Made by a program: the position numbers and the translations under genes. A stretch of DNA of 64,000 nucleotides from Thermomicrobium sp. 4228-Ro (GTDB lineage Bacteria > Chloroflexota > Chloroflexia > Thermomicrobiales > Thermomicrobiaceae): positions 62,001 through 126,000 of the forward strand of contig NZ_JAPFQM010000001.1 in NCBI RefSeq assembly GCF_026241205.1. Direction: 5' to 3'. Positions 49,991-58,485 of this stretch are shown one piece after another. The notes below the pieces were generated by a model. That model searched no databases. It was given only the letters and a program-made list of their open reading frames with translations, and had not been told where the DNA came from. How positions within the stretch are numbered: position 1 is the first letter of the stretch; every line of letters begins with the position of its first letter.

Positions 49991-51712
49991 GTGGGCATCT
50001 GGCGCATCGCGACGGGGATCCTGCAACAGGAGGAGCGGTGGGTGCAAGCACCGCGGCAGCCACGCGGTGTCCCGACGGGCCTAGCTGCTCTCGATGCGCT
50101 GACGCATGGGTTGCGCCCTCGGGAGGTGACGCTCCTGGCGGCGAGGACCAGTCACGGCAAATCCGCACTGGCGCTCACCATCGCCGTGAACGTCGTCAAG
50201 TGGGAGGTCCTGCGCAGCTTGCGGGAGCGCCGGGTACCAGGGCGTGTCCTCTACCTGTCGCCGGAGATGCATCCGGAGCAGCTCCTCATGCGTCTCGCCT
50301 CCGCCGAGAGCCGGGTAGACCTGGAAGTGATTCAGGACGGGATCGCGCTTCCGGAGCAGCGACGTCGCTGGCGGGAAGCGCTGGAGTCCCTCGAGCCCCT
50401 GGATCCCTTCCTGGTCATCGAGGGTGGTCAGGGGATGGACATCAACGACGTGGAGTCGGCGATCCGCAGCCATCATGCCGAGCATCCCCTGGTTTTGGTC
50501 GTCATCGATTACCTCCAGCGTCTGAGCTACGGTGTCGTCGACGACGATTACCGCCGCCTCTCGCTGATCTCCCAGACCATCAAGGACCTCGCCAACGAGA
50601 CCGGGGTACCGTTCTTGGTCGTCTCGCAGCTCAACCGGCAGATCGAGAGGGACCGGCACCAGGTGGACCGTCTCCCGGACCTGTCGGATCTGCGTGGGTC
50701 CGGCAGGCTGGAGGAGGATGCCGATAACGTCTGGATCCTCTGGCGTCCACCCAAGCTCTCGACGGAAAGCGCCTCGGCACCGCAGAGCGCCAAGCTCCTG
50801 GTCGCCAAGGCACGGAGCGGCAAGGTCGGCGAGGTGGATCTCTGGTTCTACCCGCGCATCGTCTCCTTCGTCGACTCGGGATCCGGGAGAGTACGCGCTG
50901 ACGGTGGTCTCGCGCTCCACTCCGTTGCCGGTGAACCGCTGCCCAATCTCGTGGAGCTGGGGCGGATGCTGGGCGAGGGGCGGGAGCGGGGTAGTGGTTC
51001 TCCCGTCTCGTCGGATGGTCCGGAGCAGGCGGACTATCCCGAGGACCCCGACGATGGCCCCACCGGTTCCGCGTCGGAGCTTGCCGGTGCAGGAGAGAGC
51101 GGCGGTCTCCGGTTCGGTGGTGTCGAGGGCAGCGTACTGGACCGTCTGGAGGACCTGGCGGAGGCGTTTCGCTCCTGGCTGGAATCCGGTGCCCCGGCGG
51201 GGAGCAGGCTACCGGTTGCCAGGGCAACCGGTGGCGAGGCAGGGCAGGCTGGTGGAGACCAGCAGGTCAGCAGCGGCGGCCTGGTGTTCTGGTGCCGGGA
51301 ACCGGGGACCCGGAGGGGATCCGGGAAGAGTCGAAAGGACTCGGGGGAGGGGGACTGCGAGGATGCTGGTGACCCAGCCTCGAAGCGGGCACCTCCCAAG
51401 GGGCGCAGGCGCGGTGCCGAGTTCGAGAAGCGGCTCGCCAGACGCCTCGGAGCCTACCGCTGGCCAGGGCTGGACGGCGATATCGAGACACCGCAGGGGT
51501 GGAGGCTCGAGTGCAAGTACCGGGAGGGCTTGGTGCTTGACCGCCGGGATGAATTGAGGTATTGGTTAGAACAGGTGTACGACTACGCGGCACGCTGGCA
51601 ACCCGGGAAACGCTGGGCACTGGCTCTCACCGGTGGGCGGAGGTACCGCAAGGGGCAGGTTTACGTCCTCATGCCGCTGGAGTTCTGGTGGGAGCTGGTA
51701 TGCGCTACGTGA
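49991..51712 (+). CDS. DnaB-type replicative helicase fused to a PD-(D/E)XK nuclease
   Basis: 573 residues. It lacks the DnaB N-terminal domain and starts directly with the RecA-like motor: Walker A ARTSHGKS (51-58), Walker B VLVVIDY (168-174), SQLNR (212-216) and LSDLRGSG with EEDAD (231-245). After a low-complexity linker (about 340-470) there is a C-terminal domain with E477/E479, D495/D497 and LECK (E507, K509) followed by a conserved helix. This is the pattern of Holliday-junction-resolvase-like nucleases. A single open frame with no break joins both. Confidence 0.85.
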   Translation: MGIWRIATGILQQEERWVQAPRQPRGVPTGLAALDALTHGLRPREVTLLAARTSHGKSALALTIAVNVVKWEVLRSLRERRVPGRVLYLSPEMHPEQLLMRLASAESRVDLEVIQDGIALPEQRRRWREALESLEPLDPFLVIEGGQGMDINDVESAIRSHHAEHPLVLVVIDYLQRLSYGVVDDDYRRLSLISQTIKDLANETGVPFLVVSQLNRQIERDRHQVDRLPDLSDLRGSGRLEEDADNVWILWRPPKLSTESASAPQSAKLLVAKARSGKVGEVDLWFYPRIVSFVDSGSGRVRADGGLALHSVAGEPLPNLVELGRMLGEGRERGSGSPVSSDGPEQADYPEDPDDGPTGSASELAGAGESGGLRFGGVEGSVLDRLEDLAEAFRSWLESGAPAGSRLPVARATGGEAGQAGGDQQVSSGGLVFWCREPGTRRGSGKSRKDSGEGDCEDAGDPASKRAPPKGRRRGAEFEKRLARRLGAYRWPGLDGDIETPQGWRLECKYREGLVLDRRDELRYWLEQVYDYAARWQPGKRWALALTGGRRYRKGQVYVLMPLEFWWELVCAT

Positions 51713-52319
51713 GACTGGGGGACGATGAACTCGCGGAACTGCGCCGCCTCGCCGGGGCCATCGAGGAGTCGAAGGAACGGTTTCCGGCCTCGGACTGGGG
51801 AGTCGACAGCCTCGAGTCGCGGTTCCTGGCGCTCTGTGCGGAGCGGTGCGTCGCGCAGCTCCTCGGATGCGAGCACGAGGTGCAGGTGTTGCCGGGGGGT
51901 GACGGTGGGATCGACCTGGTTCTGCCGCGGGAGACGGCTTACGGGAGAACCGTCGAAGTCAAGTTCCGGCGCTCACGGAAGTCGGATCTGGCGACGGCAT
52001 CTCTCCGGTTCTGGGAGGAGCTGGTGGCGGACATCTACGTCCTGGTGTGGCCAGCGGCGGAGCAGGGGGGTCCGCCGAGCAGGGATTCACCGTGGTCGGT
52101 TTCGCGACGCGGCGGCAGTTCCACGAGAGGATCCTCGCCAGGCCGCCGGTGCGCATGAAGGGCGAGAAGTGGGAGCTACCCTGGCAGGATCTCCAGCCGA
52201 TTGAGGTTTTAGTTTCGGAGGTGCGGGGTGAAGCAGCTCATCGCGATAGCGGGGAAGTCGGGTGCGGGGAAGTCGACGCTGGCGGAGGCGCTGGCGGTCC
52301 TCTACGACCTGCCGCGTGA
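51700..52319 (+). CDS. PD-(D/E)XK nuclease-like protein, frame broken at a G6 run
   Basis: Starts at 51700 inside the helicase gene's end. Residues about 60-95 hold GGDGGIDLVLPRET and RTVEVKFRRS, a D ... E-x-K nuclease core. At 52065-52070 (six G) the frame as written goes wrong. With one more G it continues as EQGFTVVGFATRRQFHERI to at least KWELPWQDLQPIEVL. The corrected end is unclear (a stop at 52319 overlaps the next gene by 92 bp). Sequencing error or slippage is likelier than decay, because the downstream frame is well kept. Confidence 0.65.
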
Positions 52320-52731
52320 CAGTTTCGCGACACCGATCCGCTGGGCGCTGCAGGAGCTGGGCGTCGCCGCTCCCTATCCGCGACGACTCATGCAGCGGTT
52401 AGGCCGGTGCCTGCGAGACGAGGACCCGGACCACTTCGTCAAGCTCCTCGCGTTGCGGAACCCAGCGTTTTCCCAGACGGGCCTGGTCATCGACGATGTG
52501 CGATACGAGAACGAATACCGCTGGTTGCGCGACCACGGTTTTGTCCTCATCTACCTCAAGGGGAGCTTCCGACCTCTCGAGGGTGAGGAGGCGGAGGACG
52601 AGAGCGAGACTGCGCTCTCGCCGGAGCGGGTGCGTTTCGACCTGGTACTCCCAGCGGGTAGCTCGGTGGTGCAGCGGGTAGCGGCGGTCTCCCGACTGCT
52701 GCGCGACCCGGCCCTCTCTCCTGTCGCGTGA
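52228..52731 (+). CDS. Deoxynucleoside monophosphate kinase-like protein
   Basis: 167 residues from a GTG after GGAGGTGCG. Walker A GKSGAGKST (9-17), an Asp-Arg-type lid region (VIDDVRYENEYRWLRDHG at about 91-108) and overall plan like T4 gp1-type dNMP kinases. It would phosphorylate dNMPs for phage DNA synthesis. The stop overlaps the polymerase start region. Confidence 0.75.
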   Translation: MKQLIAIAGKSGAGKSTLAEALAVLYDLPRDSFATPIRWALQELGVAAPYPRRLMQRLGRCLRDEDPDHFVKLLALRNPAFSQTGLVIDDVRYENEYRWLRDHGFVLIYLKGSFRPLEGEEAEDESETALSPERVRFDLVLPAGSSVVQRVAAVSRLLRDPALSPVA

Positions 52732-52739
52732 GGTGCGCG

Positions 52740-54773
52740 ATGTGGAGCTACGCGCTGGTGCGTGATGTTCCGGATCTGCCTCCTGGACCGGTAGCGCTGG
52801 ACATCGAGACTACGGGTCTCCGTACCGGGGTGGACGAGGTCGTCGTGATCACCGTGGCGACACCGGACCAGGCTTGGGTCATCGACTGCCGGGCTTTGAA
52901 CCGTGAGTCGGTGGCGGAGTGGTTGCGACGACTCTTCGCGAGGCACGCCATCCTGGTCCACAACGCGATCTTCGACGTGGTGTTCCTCCAGGTCGCCTAC
53001 GGGATCCCCGCTCCGCGGGTGGGATCCCTGTGGGACACCAAGCTGGTGGAGGGAATCCTGCGGGGAGGAGCGGCTGACGCCTCGCTGCAGGAACTCGCTC
53101 AGGACTACCTGGGTCTGGCTCTCGACAAATCCTGGCAGACGAGCTTCGCTGACGGAGGTGACCTCAGCGAGGAGCAGGTGCGCTACGCCGCTTACGATGC
53201 GCTGGTCCTCCATGGTATCCAGGCAGCGCAGCACCGGCGGTTGCGGGACCGAGAGCACCTGTTCCGGGTGGTGGCTCTGGAGCATCGGGTAGCTCCGGCC
53301 TTCTGGGAGATGCAGCGCCGCGGGGTGGCAGTGGACCTCGCGGTGCTGGAGGAGGCAGCGGAGAGCTGGCGCTCCGAGTCCGAGGCCCTCCGGGTGCGGT
53401 TGGAGGGACGGCTCACCCGACGGGTCATCGCCATGCGGGAGTCGAGGGTAGCGCGTTCCGAGGAGGATCTCCGGCGCTGGAACGAGGAGCTGGAGGCGGT
53501 CCTCGCCGAGTGCGAGGCGGAGTGGCGCGAGCACCGCGAGGACCCGAGCTGGCAAGCGGTGCTGCGGGAGACCTGGCTCGGCTACCCGGTGACCGAGAGG
53601 ACGACGGTGACGGAGGAGGAGATCCAGCGCTGGCTGGACCCCGAGAAGGGACTCCGCCGGTACCTGGATCGGGTGCGCCAACGTTTCCGGCGGGAGCATC
53701 CGAGACCATCGGTTCCGCGAGTAGACGTCTGGGCACCGATCAACCTGCTGTCGTCGCAGCAGCTCCTGGAGGCGCTGAACGGCGAGCTGCGGGAGGCAGG
53801 GTTGGCGGAGGTCTCGACGACGGAGTCGAAGGTTCTGCGGAGTCTCTTGGGCGCGAGTGAGGATCTGGACCGCGAGGTGCTGCGCCCACTCCTGCGCTAC
53901 CGGGAGCTGGAGAAACTCCTCGACTTCGTGGAGCAGATACGGGAACACACGCGGGGTGGGGTGCTCTATCCGGACTGGCAGCAGATCGGTGCCGCGACGG
54001 GGAGAGCCTCCTGCCGCAACCCGAACCTCATGGCGCAACCCAAATTCGCAGGGTTCCGGCGCGCCTTCGTAGCTCGGGAGGGGCATGTCCTGGTTACCGC
54101 CGACTACTCCCAAATCGAACTCCGCATCATGGCGGCGCTGTCGGGTGATCCGGAGATGACGCGAGCCTTCGTGGAGGGGCAGGACCTGCACCGTTTGACG
54201 GCTTCCCGGATCTTCGGGGTACCGGAGGATACGGTCACGGAGCGACAGCGCAAGATCGGGAAGCAGGTGAACTTCGGCACCTTGTACGGCATGGGTGCGC
54301 GACGGCTGGTGGCTGAACTCGCTGCGCAGGGGATCCGCATCAGCGTCGAGGAGGCACAGGAGGCGCTGGATGGCTGGAGGCGGACCTACCGGCGGGCAGC
54401 GGGGTGGATCCGGGAGCGGGGCGAGGAAGCGGTTCGAGAGGGCTCCGTGGAGACGGCGCTGGGGAGGATCCGCAGCTTTCCGCCGCCCCGCGATGCTGCC
54501 GAGGCAGCCTCGATAGCGAGACGGGGTGGCAATCTCCCGATCCAGGGAACCGCTGCCGACATCATGAAGCTAGCCATGAGCGAGCTGGTCGGCATGGGGA
54601 TAGTTCTGCAGGTGCATGACGAGCTGGTGCTCGAGGTTCCGGAGCAGCAGGCGGAGGTCGCGGCAGCGGTGATCGGGGAGACGATGCGGCGGTGCGCCGA
54701 AGAGGTTCTGGACGGCTTCCCGGTGGAGGTGGACGTCACGGTGGGACGGAGCTGGGCGGAGGCAGCGGAATGA
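52740..54773 (+). CDS. polA: Family A DNA polymerase with 3'-5' exonuclease domain
   Basis: 677 residues from ATG 52740 (GAGGTG upstream); a GTG at 52728 is an alternative. Exonuclease motifs: DIETTGL at 21-27, HNAIFD at about 76, and YAAYD at about 151. Polymerase motifs: A DYSQIELR at about 454, B RQRKIGKQVNFGTLYG at about 502 and C QVHDELV at about 623. No 5' nuclease domain, as usual for phage enzymes. It replicates the phage genome together with the DnaB-like helicase and the primase. Confidence 0.95.
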   Translation: MWSYALVRDVPDLPPGPVALDIETTGLRTGVDEVVVITVATPDQAWVIDCRALNRESVAEWLRRLFARHAILVHNAIFDVVFLQVAYGIPAPRVGSLWDTKLVEGILRGGAADASLQELAQDYLGLALDKSWQTSFADGGDLSEEQVRYAAYDALVLHGIQAAQHRRLRDREHLFRVVALEHRVAPAFWEMQRRGVAVDLAVLEEAAESWRSESEALRVRLEGRLTRRVIAMRESRVARSEEDLRRWNEELEAVLAECEAEWREHREDPSWQAVLRETWLGYPVTERTTVTEEEIQRWLDPEKGLRRYLDRVRQRFRREHPRPSVPRVDVWAPINLLSSQQLLEALNGELREAGLAEVSTTESKVLRSLLGASEDLDREVLRPLLRYRELEKLLDFVEQIREHTRGGVLYPDWQQIGAATGRASCRNPNLMAQPKFAGFRRAFVAREGHVLVTADYSQIELRIMAALSGDPEMTRAFVEGQDLHRLTASRIFGVPEDTVTERQRKIGKQVNFGTLYGMGARRLVAELAAQGIRISVEEAQEALDGWRRTYRRAAGWIRERGEEAVREGSVETALGRIRSFPPPRDAAEAASIARRGGNLPIQGTAADIMKLAMSELVGMGIVLQVHDELVLEVPEQQAEVAAAVIGETMRRCAEEVLDGFPVEVDVTVGRSWAEAAE

Positions 54774-55162
54774 GCGGGAAGCGGCAGGAGGGGATACCCG
54801 GGAGTGTGCGGATCGGTGGGGTGCGGTACCGGGTGGTGGTGGAGGATGAGCTGGTCAGCGAGGAGGGAGTGGAGCTTCTCGGTCAGCACGACTACGGGAG
54901 GTTGCTCTTGCGGTTGTCGCTGGCGGCGGATCCGGAGCTGCGCCCCTTCGTGCTCCTACACGAGATACTGCACGCCTGCGTCACGGTGAGCGGTGGGGAT
55001 TCGCATCAGGAGGAGGCGCTGGTGGCGGGGCTCTCGCATGTGCTCTTGCAGGTGCTGCGGGAGAACCCGGACCTGGTCCGCTACCTCCTCGGTTCGGGAA
55101 GGAGAGCAGACGGTGCGGCGGTGTCGAGTCCCGCAGCGGAGGCGTCTGGTGGACCCGCTTGA
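54770..55162 (+). CDS. Zincin-like putative metallopeptidase
   Basis: 130 residues, ATGA overlap with the polymerase gene. LLHEILHACV (H64-E65-x-x-H68) and a downstream EEALVAGLSHVL helix (E82/E83 possible third ligand) form a minimal zincin fold of a kind common in phage replication modules. Substrate unknown. Confidence 0.7.
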   Translation: MSGKRQEGIPGSVRIGGVRYRVVVEDELVSEEGVELLGQHDYGRLLLRLSLAADPELRPFVLLHEILHACVTVSGGDSHQEEALVAGLSHVLLQVLRENPDLVRYLLGSGRRADGAAVSSPAAEASGGPA

Positions 55163-55364
55163 GGTGTTGGAGCGGATCCGTTGGGAGATCCTGGAGGCCA
55201 ACGGAGCTGGCGAGCACCTGTGGGAGCGTCTCTCGCACCTGGGGGAGGCGCTGGAGCTGGTAGCGGTTTTGGAGCAGGCTGTCGAGGATGCGATCCGCGC
55301 CACGGCGATGGATCTCCAAGCGTGGGGTGGGAGCGAGGGTGACGCGCTGCTGGAGGGCTCCTGA
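55113..55364 (+). CDS. Unrecognised small replication-module protein
   Basis: 83 residues from GTG 55113 (AAGGAG upstream), or 71 from GTG 55149. Basic N terminus, then helices (LERIRWEILEANGAGEHLWERL). Overlaps the zincin gene by 50 bp and ends on the next start. Confidence 0.55.
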   Translation: MRRCRVPQRRRLVDPLEVLERIRWEILEANGAGEHLWERLSHLGEALELVAVLEQAVEDAIRATAMDLQAWGGSEGDALLEGS

Positions 55365-56245
55365 TGGTGGTGCTGGTGCGGTGCCCGTATCACGAGGACT
55401 CCACGCCGTCTCTGGCGTTGTACCGGGACCATGCCTTCTGCTTCGGTGGTTGCGGGCTGGTGCCGCTGGAGTGGCTGCCGGAGAACCTACGGGAGCTGTC
55501 AGCGCGGCAGCGGGAGACGCGGGAGCGTGCTGGCGGTGGCTTTACCCGGGAGCAACTGAGGGTCCTGGTGGAGGCCTGGTGCTGGAACCTGCTGGAGGGG
55601 ACGCGCCGACACCGGCTCTCCTGGTTGGAGGACCGCGGTATCGATGCGCAAGCGGCGCGTCGTTTCCGGCTGGGGCACTCGGGTGCCTGGTTCACGATCC
55701 CGGTGCTGCAGGGGAGGGAGGTGGTGGGGGTACGGTTCCGCCGGGATCCCTACTACCTCGACGAGGACGAGGGGCCGAAGTATCGGAACCCCAAGGGGCA
55801 GCCGGTACTGCTGTACCGTCCTAACCCTGGCGGCTGGCCGCTGGTGGTGACCGAGGGGGAATTCGATGCCATGCTGCTGTGCCTGGCGGGGTGCGATGCC
55901 GTGACGGCGACGGCGGGGGCTGGGAGCCTGGTGAGCCTGCTGGAGCGGGAGGGGATACTGGGGCGGTACCGGCGGGCTGGGAGTGTCCTGCACGTGGCGA
56001 CGGACCAGGATGCAGCTGGAGAGCAGGTGGTGGAGCAGCTGGTGAGGCGGGGTTTCCGGGTGTGTCGCTGGCGCTGGGAGGGGGCGAAGGACGTCTCCGA
56101 GGCGCTGGCGCGAGTCCCGCGCAGCCAGTGGTCGTCTCGGGTGCGGCGTTGGATCCGCGAGGGCGAGGTGTGGTCTCCCCGGAGGGAAAGGAAAGGGTTA
56201 GCGGAAGGGGGCCTGGATGCCCGCTGTCGGATGGTGGCTGGGTGA
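55364..56245 (+). CDS. DNA primase: CHC2 zinc finger plus Toprim
   Basis: 293 residues. Zinc-binding C7, H10, C26 and C30 (CPYHEDSTPSL, FCFGGCG), then a linker helix, then Toprim with VVTEGEFDA (E about 163) and ATDQDAAG (D about 213). It lacks a helicase domain, which is supplied by the DnaB-like protein. Makes primers for phage replication. Confidence 0.88.
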   Translation: MVVLVRCPYHEDSTPSLALYRDHAFCFGGCGLVPLEWLPENLRELSARQRETRERAGGGFTREQLRVLVEAWCWNLLEGTRRHRLSWLEDRGIDAQAARRFRLGHSGAWFTIPVLQGREVVGVRFRRDPYYLDEDEGPKYRNPKGQPVLLYRPNPGGWPLVVTEGEFDAMLLCLAGCDAVTATAGAGSLVSLLEREGILGRYRRAGSVLHVATDQDAAGEQVVEQLVRRGFRVCRWRWEGAKDVSEALARVPRSQWSSRVRRWIREGEVWSPRRERKGLAEGGLDARCRMVAG

Positions 56246-56960
56246 AGGGGAGCTGGTCCCCTTCGAGGAGGCGAGGGAGGTGGCAGCGCGGGAGGGGATG
56301 TTCGAGGGGTGGATCCTCCCGGTGCTGGTAGCGATGGAGGAGCAGGCGAAACAGGAGCGTGGTCTGTGGGTCTCGCCATCGCAGGCGCTGGTGTGTCCGC
56401 GTCTCCGCGTGTTGCAGCTCGCGGAGCCCTATTACGTGAAGCCGGAGTGGGTGTGGGCAGCGATGAACGGGAGTGCCATCCACCGGCGGATCGCGGAGGT
56501 GGGTGTGGGTGCTCTCGAGGGGTATCTCCACGAGTTGCCGCTGGCTGCAACGGTGCGAGTTTCCGTCGGCATCGGCGAAGTGGATTTCCCGGTGCAGGGT
56601 ACCGCGGATCTCTACATCCCGGGTGAGGCGAGATTGATCGACGTGAAGACCACCTCGAAGCGGGTGCAGGCTTCGTCGGCGGAGCACGAGTTGCAGGTGA
56701 ACATCTACGCGTGGCTACTGCGGGAGAACGGGTATCCAGTGGAGCGAGCTGAACTCTGGTACGCGCAGCCGGGGCTGCGGAACGGGAGAGTGCAGCGGCA
56801 GCTGGTGCCGGTGGAGCTGCTCCCTCAGGAGGAGGTGACGGAACTCCTGGTGGCGATTGCGGAGCCACTGGCTCGCTACGTCGAGGAGGGGGTGCTGCCG
56901 GATTGCCGGTGCGTGCAGCGGCCCTTCGTGTATCCGGATCTGTGCAACCGGTTTCCGTGA
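56217..56960 (+). CDS. RecB/Cas4-family PD-(D/E)XK exonuclease
   Basis: 247 residues. An early cysteine (VCPRLRVLQL), a helix with HRRIAEVG (H about 88), then GTADLYIPGEARLIDVKTTSK with D about 130, D about 142 and K144, and a QVNIYAWLLRENG helix with Q/Y motif. A C-terminal cysteine pair (CRCVQRPFVYPDLC) may hold an iron-sulphur cluster with the first cysteine. Overlaps the primase by 29 bp. Probable recombination exonuclease partner of the annealase. Confidence 0.8.
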   Translation: MPAVGWWLGEGELVPFEEAREVAAREGMFEGWILPVLVAMEEQAKQERGLWVSPSQALVCPRLRVLQLAEPYYVKPEWVWAAMNGSAIHRRIAEVGVGALEGYLHELPLAATVRVSVGIGEVDFPVQGTADLYIPGEARLIDVKTTSKRVQASSAEHELQVNIYAWLLRENGYPVERAELWYAQPGLRNGRVQRQLVPVELLPQEEVTELLVAIAEPLARYVEEGVLPDCRCVQRPFVYPDLCNRFP

Positions 56961-56997
56961 GGAGACGAGTTCTCGGCGAGAGCGAGGAGGGAAGGAG

Positions 56998-57336
56998 ATG
57001 ACGCGGTCACGGAAGCTGGTCTATCTCGAGGCGGATACTCTTCCAGCGGAGGAGGTCAAGGAGCTGCTCGTCGAGTGGCGGAAACAGCAGAATCTGGTGG
57101 TCAGTGGCCTCCTGGAGTATTGGCGAAAGGCGAGTCCGGCACAGAAACAGAGTCTTCCCTGGTACTGGGAGGCGGAGGACGGGATCAACCCCACGGTGCT
57201 ACGGACCCTGGATGGGCAGGTGCTGCTGCGGATCACCCGGATTCCTTCCGGCGATCCGGTACTGCTGTGGGCGTTATCTGCTGGGACCCTCGCGGAACTC
57301 GAGGAGAGTCTGAGGGGGTTTCGCGGGGTTGGATAG
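56998..57336 (+). CDS. Unrecognised small protein, last gene of the replication module
   Basis: 112 residues from 56998 (GGGAAGGAG upstream). Basic start, helical. No domain recognised. No clear terminator follows. Confidence 0.65.
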   Translation: MTRSRKLVYLEADTLPAEEVKELLVEWRKQQNLVVSGLLEYWRKASPAQKQSLPWYWEAEDGINPTVLRTLDGQVLLRITRIPSGDPVLLWALSAGTLAELEESLRGFRGVG

Positions 57337-57774
57337 GGGAGCGGTGAGATGGTTCCGGTTGGGGAAGAGTGGGGTCGGGCTCAGGAGGCGGGTTCGCTAC
57401 GGTGAGGCGGATCAGGATCAGGTTCGGCTGAAGTGATGCGTCGGCAGACGTGGAGGCGAATCGACGCTAGCGGAGGTATCGGCTGCGGGTGTTCCCCGAT
57501 GAGGGGCCCGGGTCGTGAGTGGTCGCGGGGTAGTGTCAGGATGGCAAAGGTCGGGGGAGTTGATAAATCGGCGGAGTGAGGACTGCCCCCGGCCACGGAG
57601 CCGGCCCAGGAAAGGAGCGGGGGTAGGGGTGGGGGGTCGGAAGCTCAGACGGCGCTGGCCTCGCTTGTGGCGCAGGAAGCGGTGCCTCAAACGGCGGCGG
57701 CCTCGTCCACCTTCACCCATCAGAGGGCAGCGACGCGGTACGCGCTGTCAAAACTCAGGTAAGCAACGACGAGT
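57337..57774. other. Non-coding region after the replication module
   Basis: No credible gene; short frames look random. G-rich on the + strand (GGGGGTAGGGGTGGGGGG around 57610-57640). Leads into the hairpin-repeat cluster. Confidence 0.5.
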
Positions 57775-58149
57775 CCCCGGTTGCGCCAGCAACCGTTGAT
57801 GCAGGGGGAGAGGGAGCTGGGTGGCAAGTCACCGGCTCCTTACGGAGCCGTTGAGGCGAGCAGGCTGGCTGAGCTGGAGCTGGCAGCGAGGCGATAGCAT
57901 GCGTGCTATGGATGGCGCTAGCGAGGGGTTGGAGGGAGAGGCAGCTCGCCAAGTCACCGAATCCTTACGGATTCGTTGAGATGCTGGCAGACCGGTGGCG
58001 GCGCTATACTGTGGGTGCCGGTTGGATGACTGAGCGCTGGGGAGCGAGGGGGAAGGAGACCCGAAGGTGGGAAACCGCGTGGCAGGCACCAAGTCACCGG
58101 CTCCATCAGGAGCCGTTGACGAGTCACCGTCTCCTCCCGGAGACGTTGA
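57772..58149 (+). repeat. Five covarying hairpin repeats at the prophage right end
   Basis: Unit: AGTCACCG-xx-TCC, four-base loop, GGA-xx-CGTTGA. Stems: CGGTTGC/GCAACCG (57778-57795), CGGCTCC/GGAGCCG (57833-57850), CGAATCC/GGATTCG (57958-57975), CGGCTCC/GGAGCCG (58098-58115) and CGTCTCC/GGAGACG (58128-58145). Each stem is a perfect 7 bp while inner pairs vary, so both arms changed together. The last ends 6 bp before the attR core. Spacing is irregular (55, 125, 140, 30 bp). Function unknown: attachment-arm sites or RNA hairpins. Confidence 0.85.
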
Positions 58150-58151
58150 AG

Positions 58152-58224
58152 TGCACGGTCTTCAAAACCGGTGGGCGGGGTGACGAGCCTCGCCGGTGGG
58201 TTCGACTCCCATGCGCCCTCGCCA
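58152..58224 (+). repeat. attR: 73-bp core, 3' fragment of tRNA-Sec
   Basis: Exact copy of 3314-3386 including the TCA anticodon, variable arm, T arm and CCA. The 5' acceptor and D arm are absent, so it is not a functional tRNA. It marks the right boundary with the chromosome. Confidence 0.95.
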
Positions 58225-58485
58225 AGACCGCCTGGTGGGATGAGACTGGGTCAATCCCAGCGACGTGTTGTCGGCTGCCTGGTGGCTCGAGCTGCGACTA
58301 CGGCTGCTCGCGGCAGCTCGTTGACCTGCCGAGACGTTCAGCACGGGTCACACTGCGTGTATCCTGCGCTGTGGCGAGATGACCTTCCGTGAGCTCTGCC
58401 AGCGAGGACGATACCCATGTCACGAGTACGGGATGGCCTGGACGTACCGAGCTGTGCTGGCTGACGACAAAGAGAAGCTTCTCCA
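58225..58485. other. Host sequence right of attR, no firm gene
   Basis: Originally the DNA just downstream of tRNA-Sec. A 47-codon + frame (58379-58522) exists, but its ribosome site is weak and it runs into the 3' end of the opposing gene, so I do not call it. Confidence 0.5.

Larger units (their letters stand above)
3314..58224. mobile_element. Complete prophage integrated in the tRNA-Sec gene
   Basis: A 73-bp exact direct repeat (3314-3386 and 58152-58224) bounds about 55 kb that carries an integrase beside the left repeat, terminase, portal, capsid, scaffold, fibre, endolysin and holin genes, and a replication module. The left repeat is the 3' part of an intact tRNA-Sec gene and the right one is a 3' fragment only, which is the usual outcome of integration into a tRNA gene. 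There is no tape measure, tail tube or sheath gene, and there is a large internal-virion-type protein, so a podovirus-like particle is inferred. All essential modules are present, so the element may be inducible, apart from several apparent single-base frame breaks. Confidence 0.95.

Noticed and set aside
57772-58149. Possible CRISPR array
   Set aside because: Repeat units vary in their stems, spacing is irregular (30 to 140 bp), only five copies exist and no cas genes are present.
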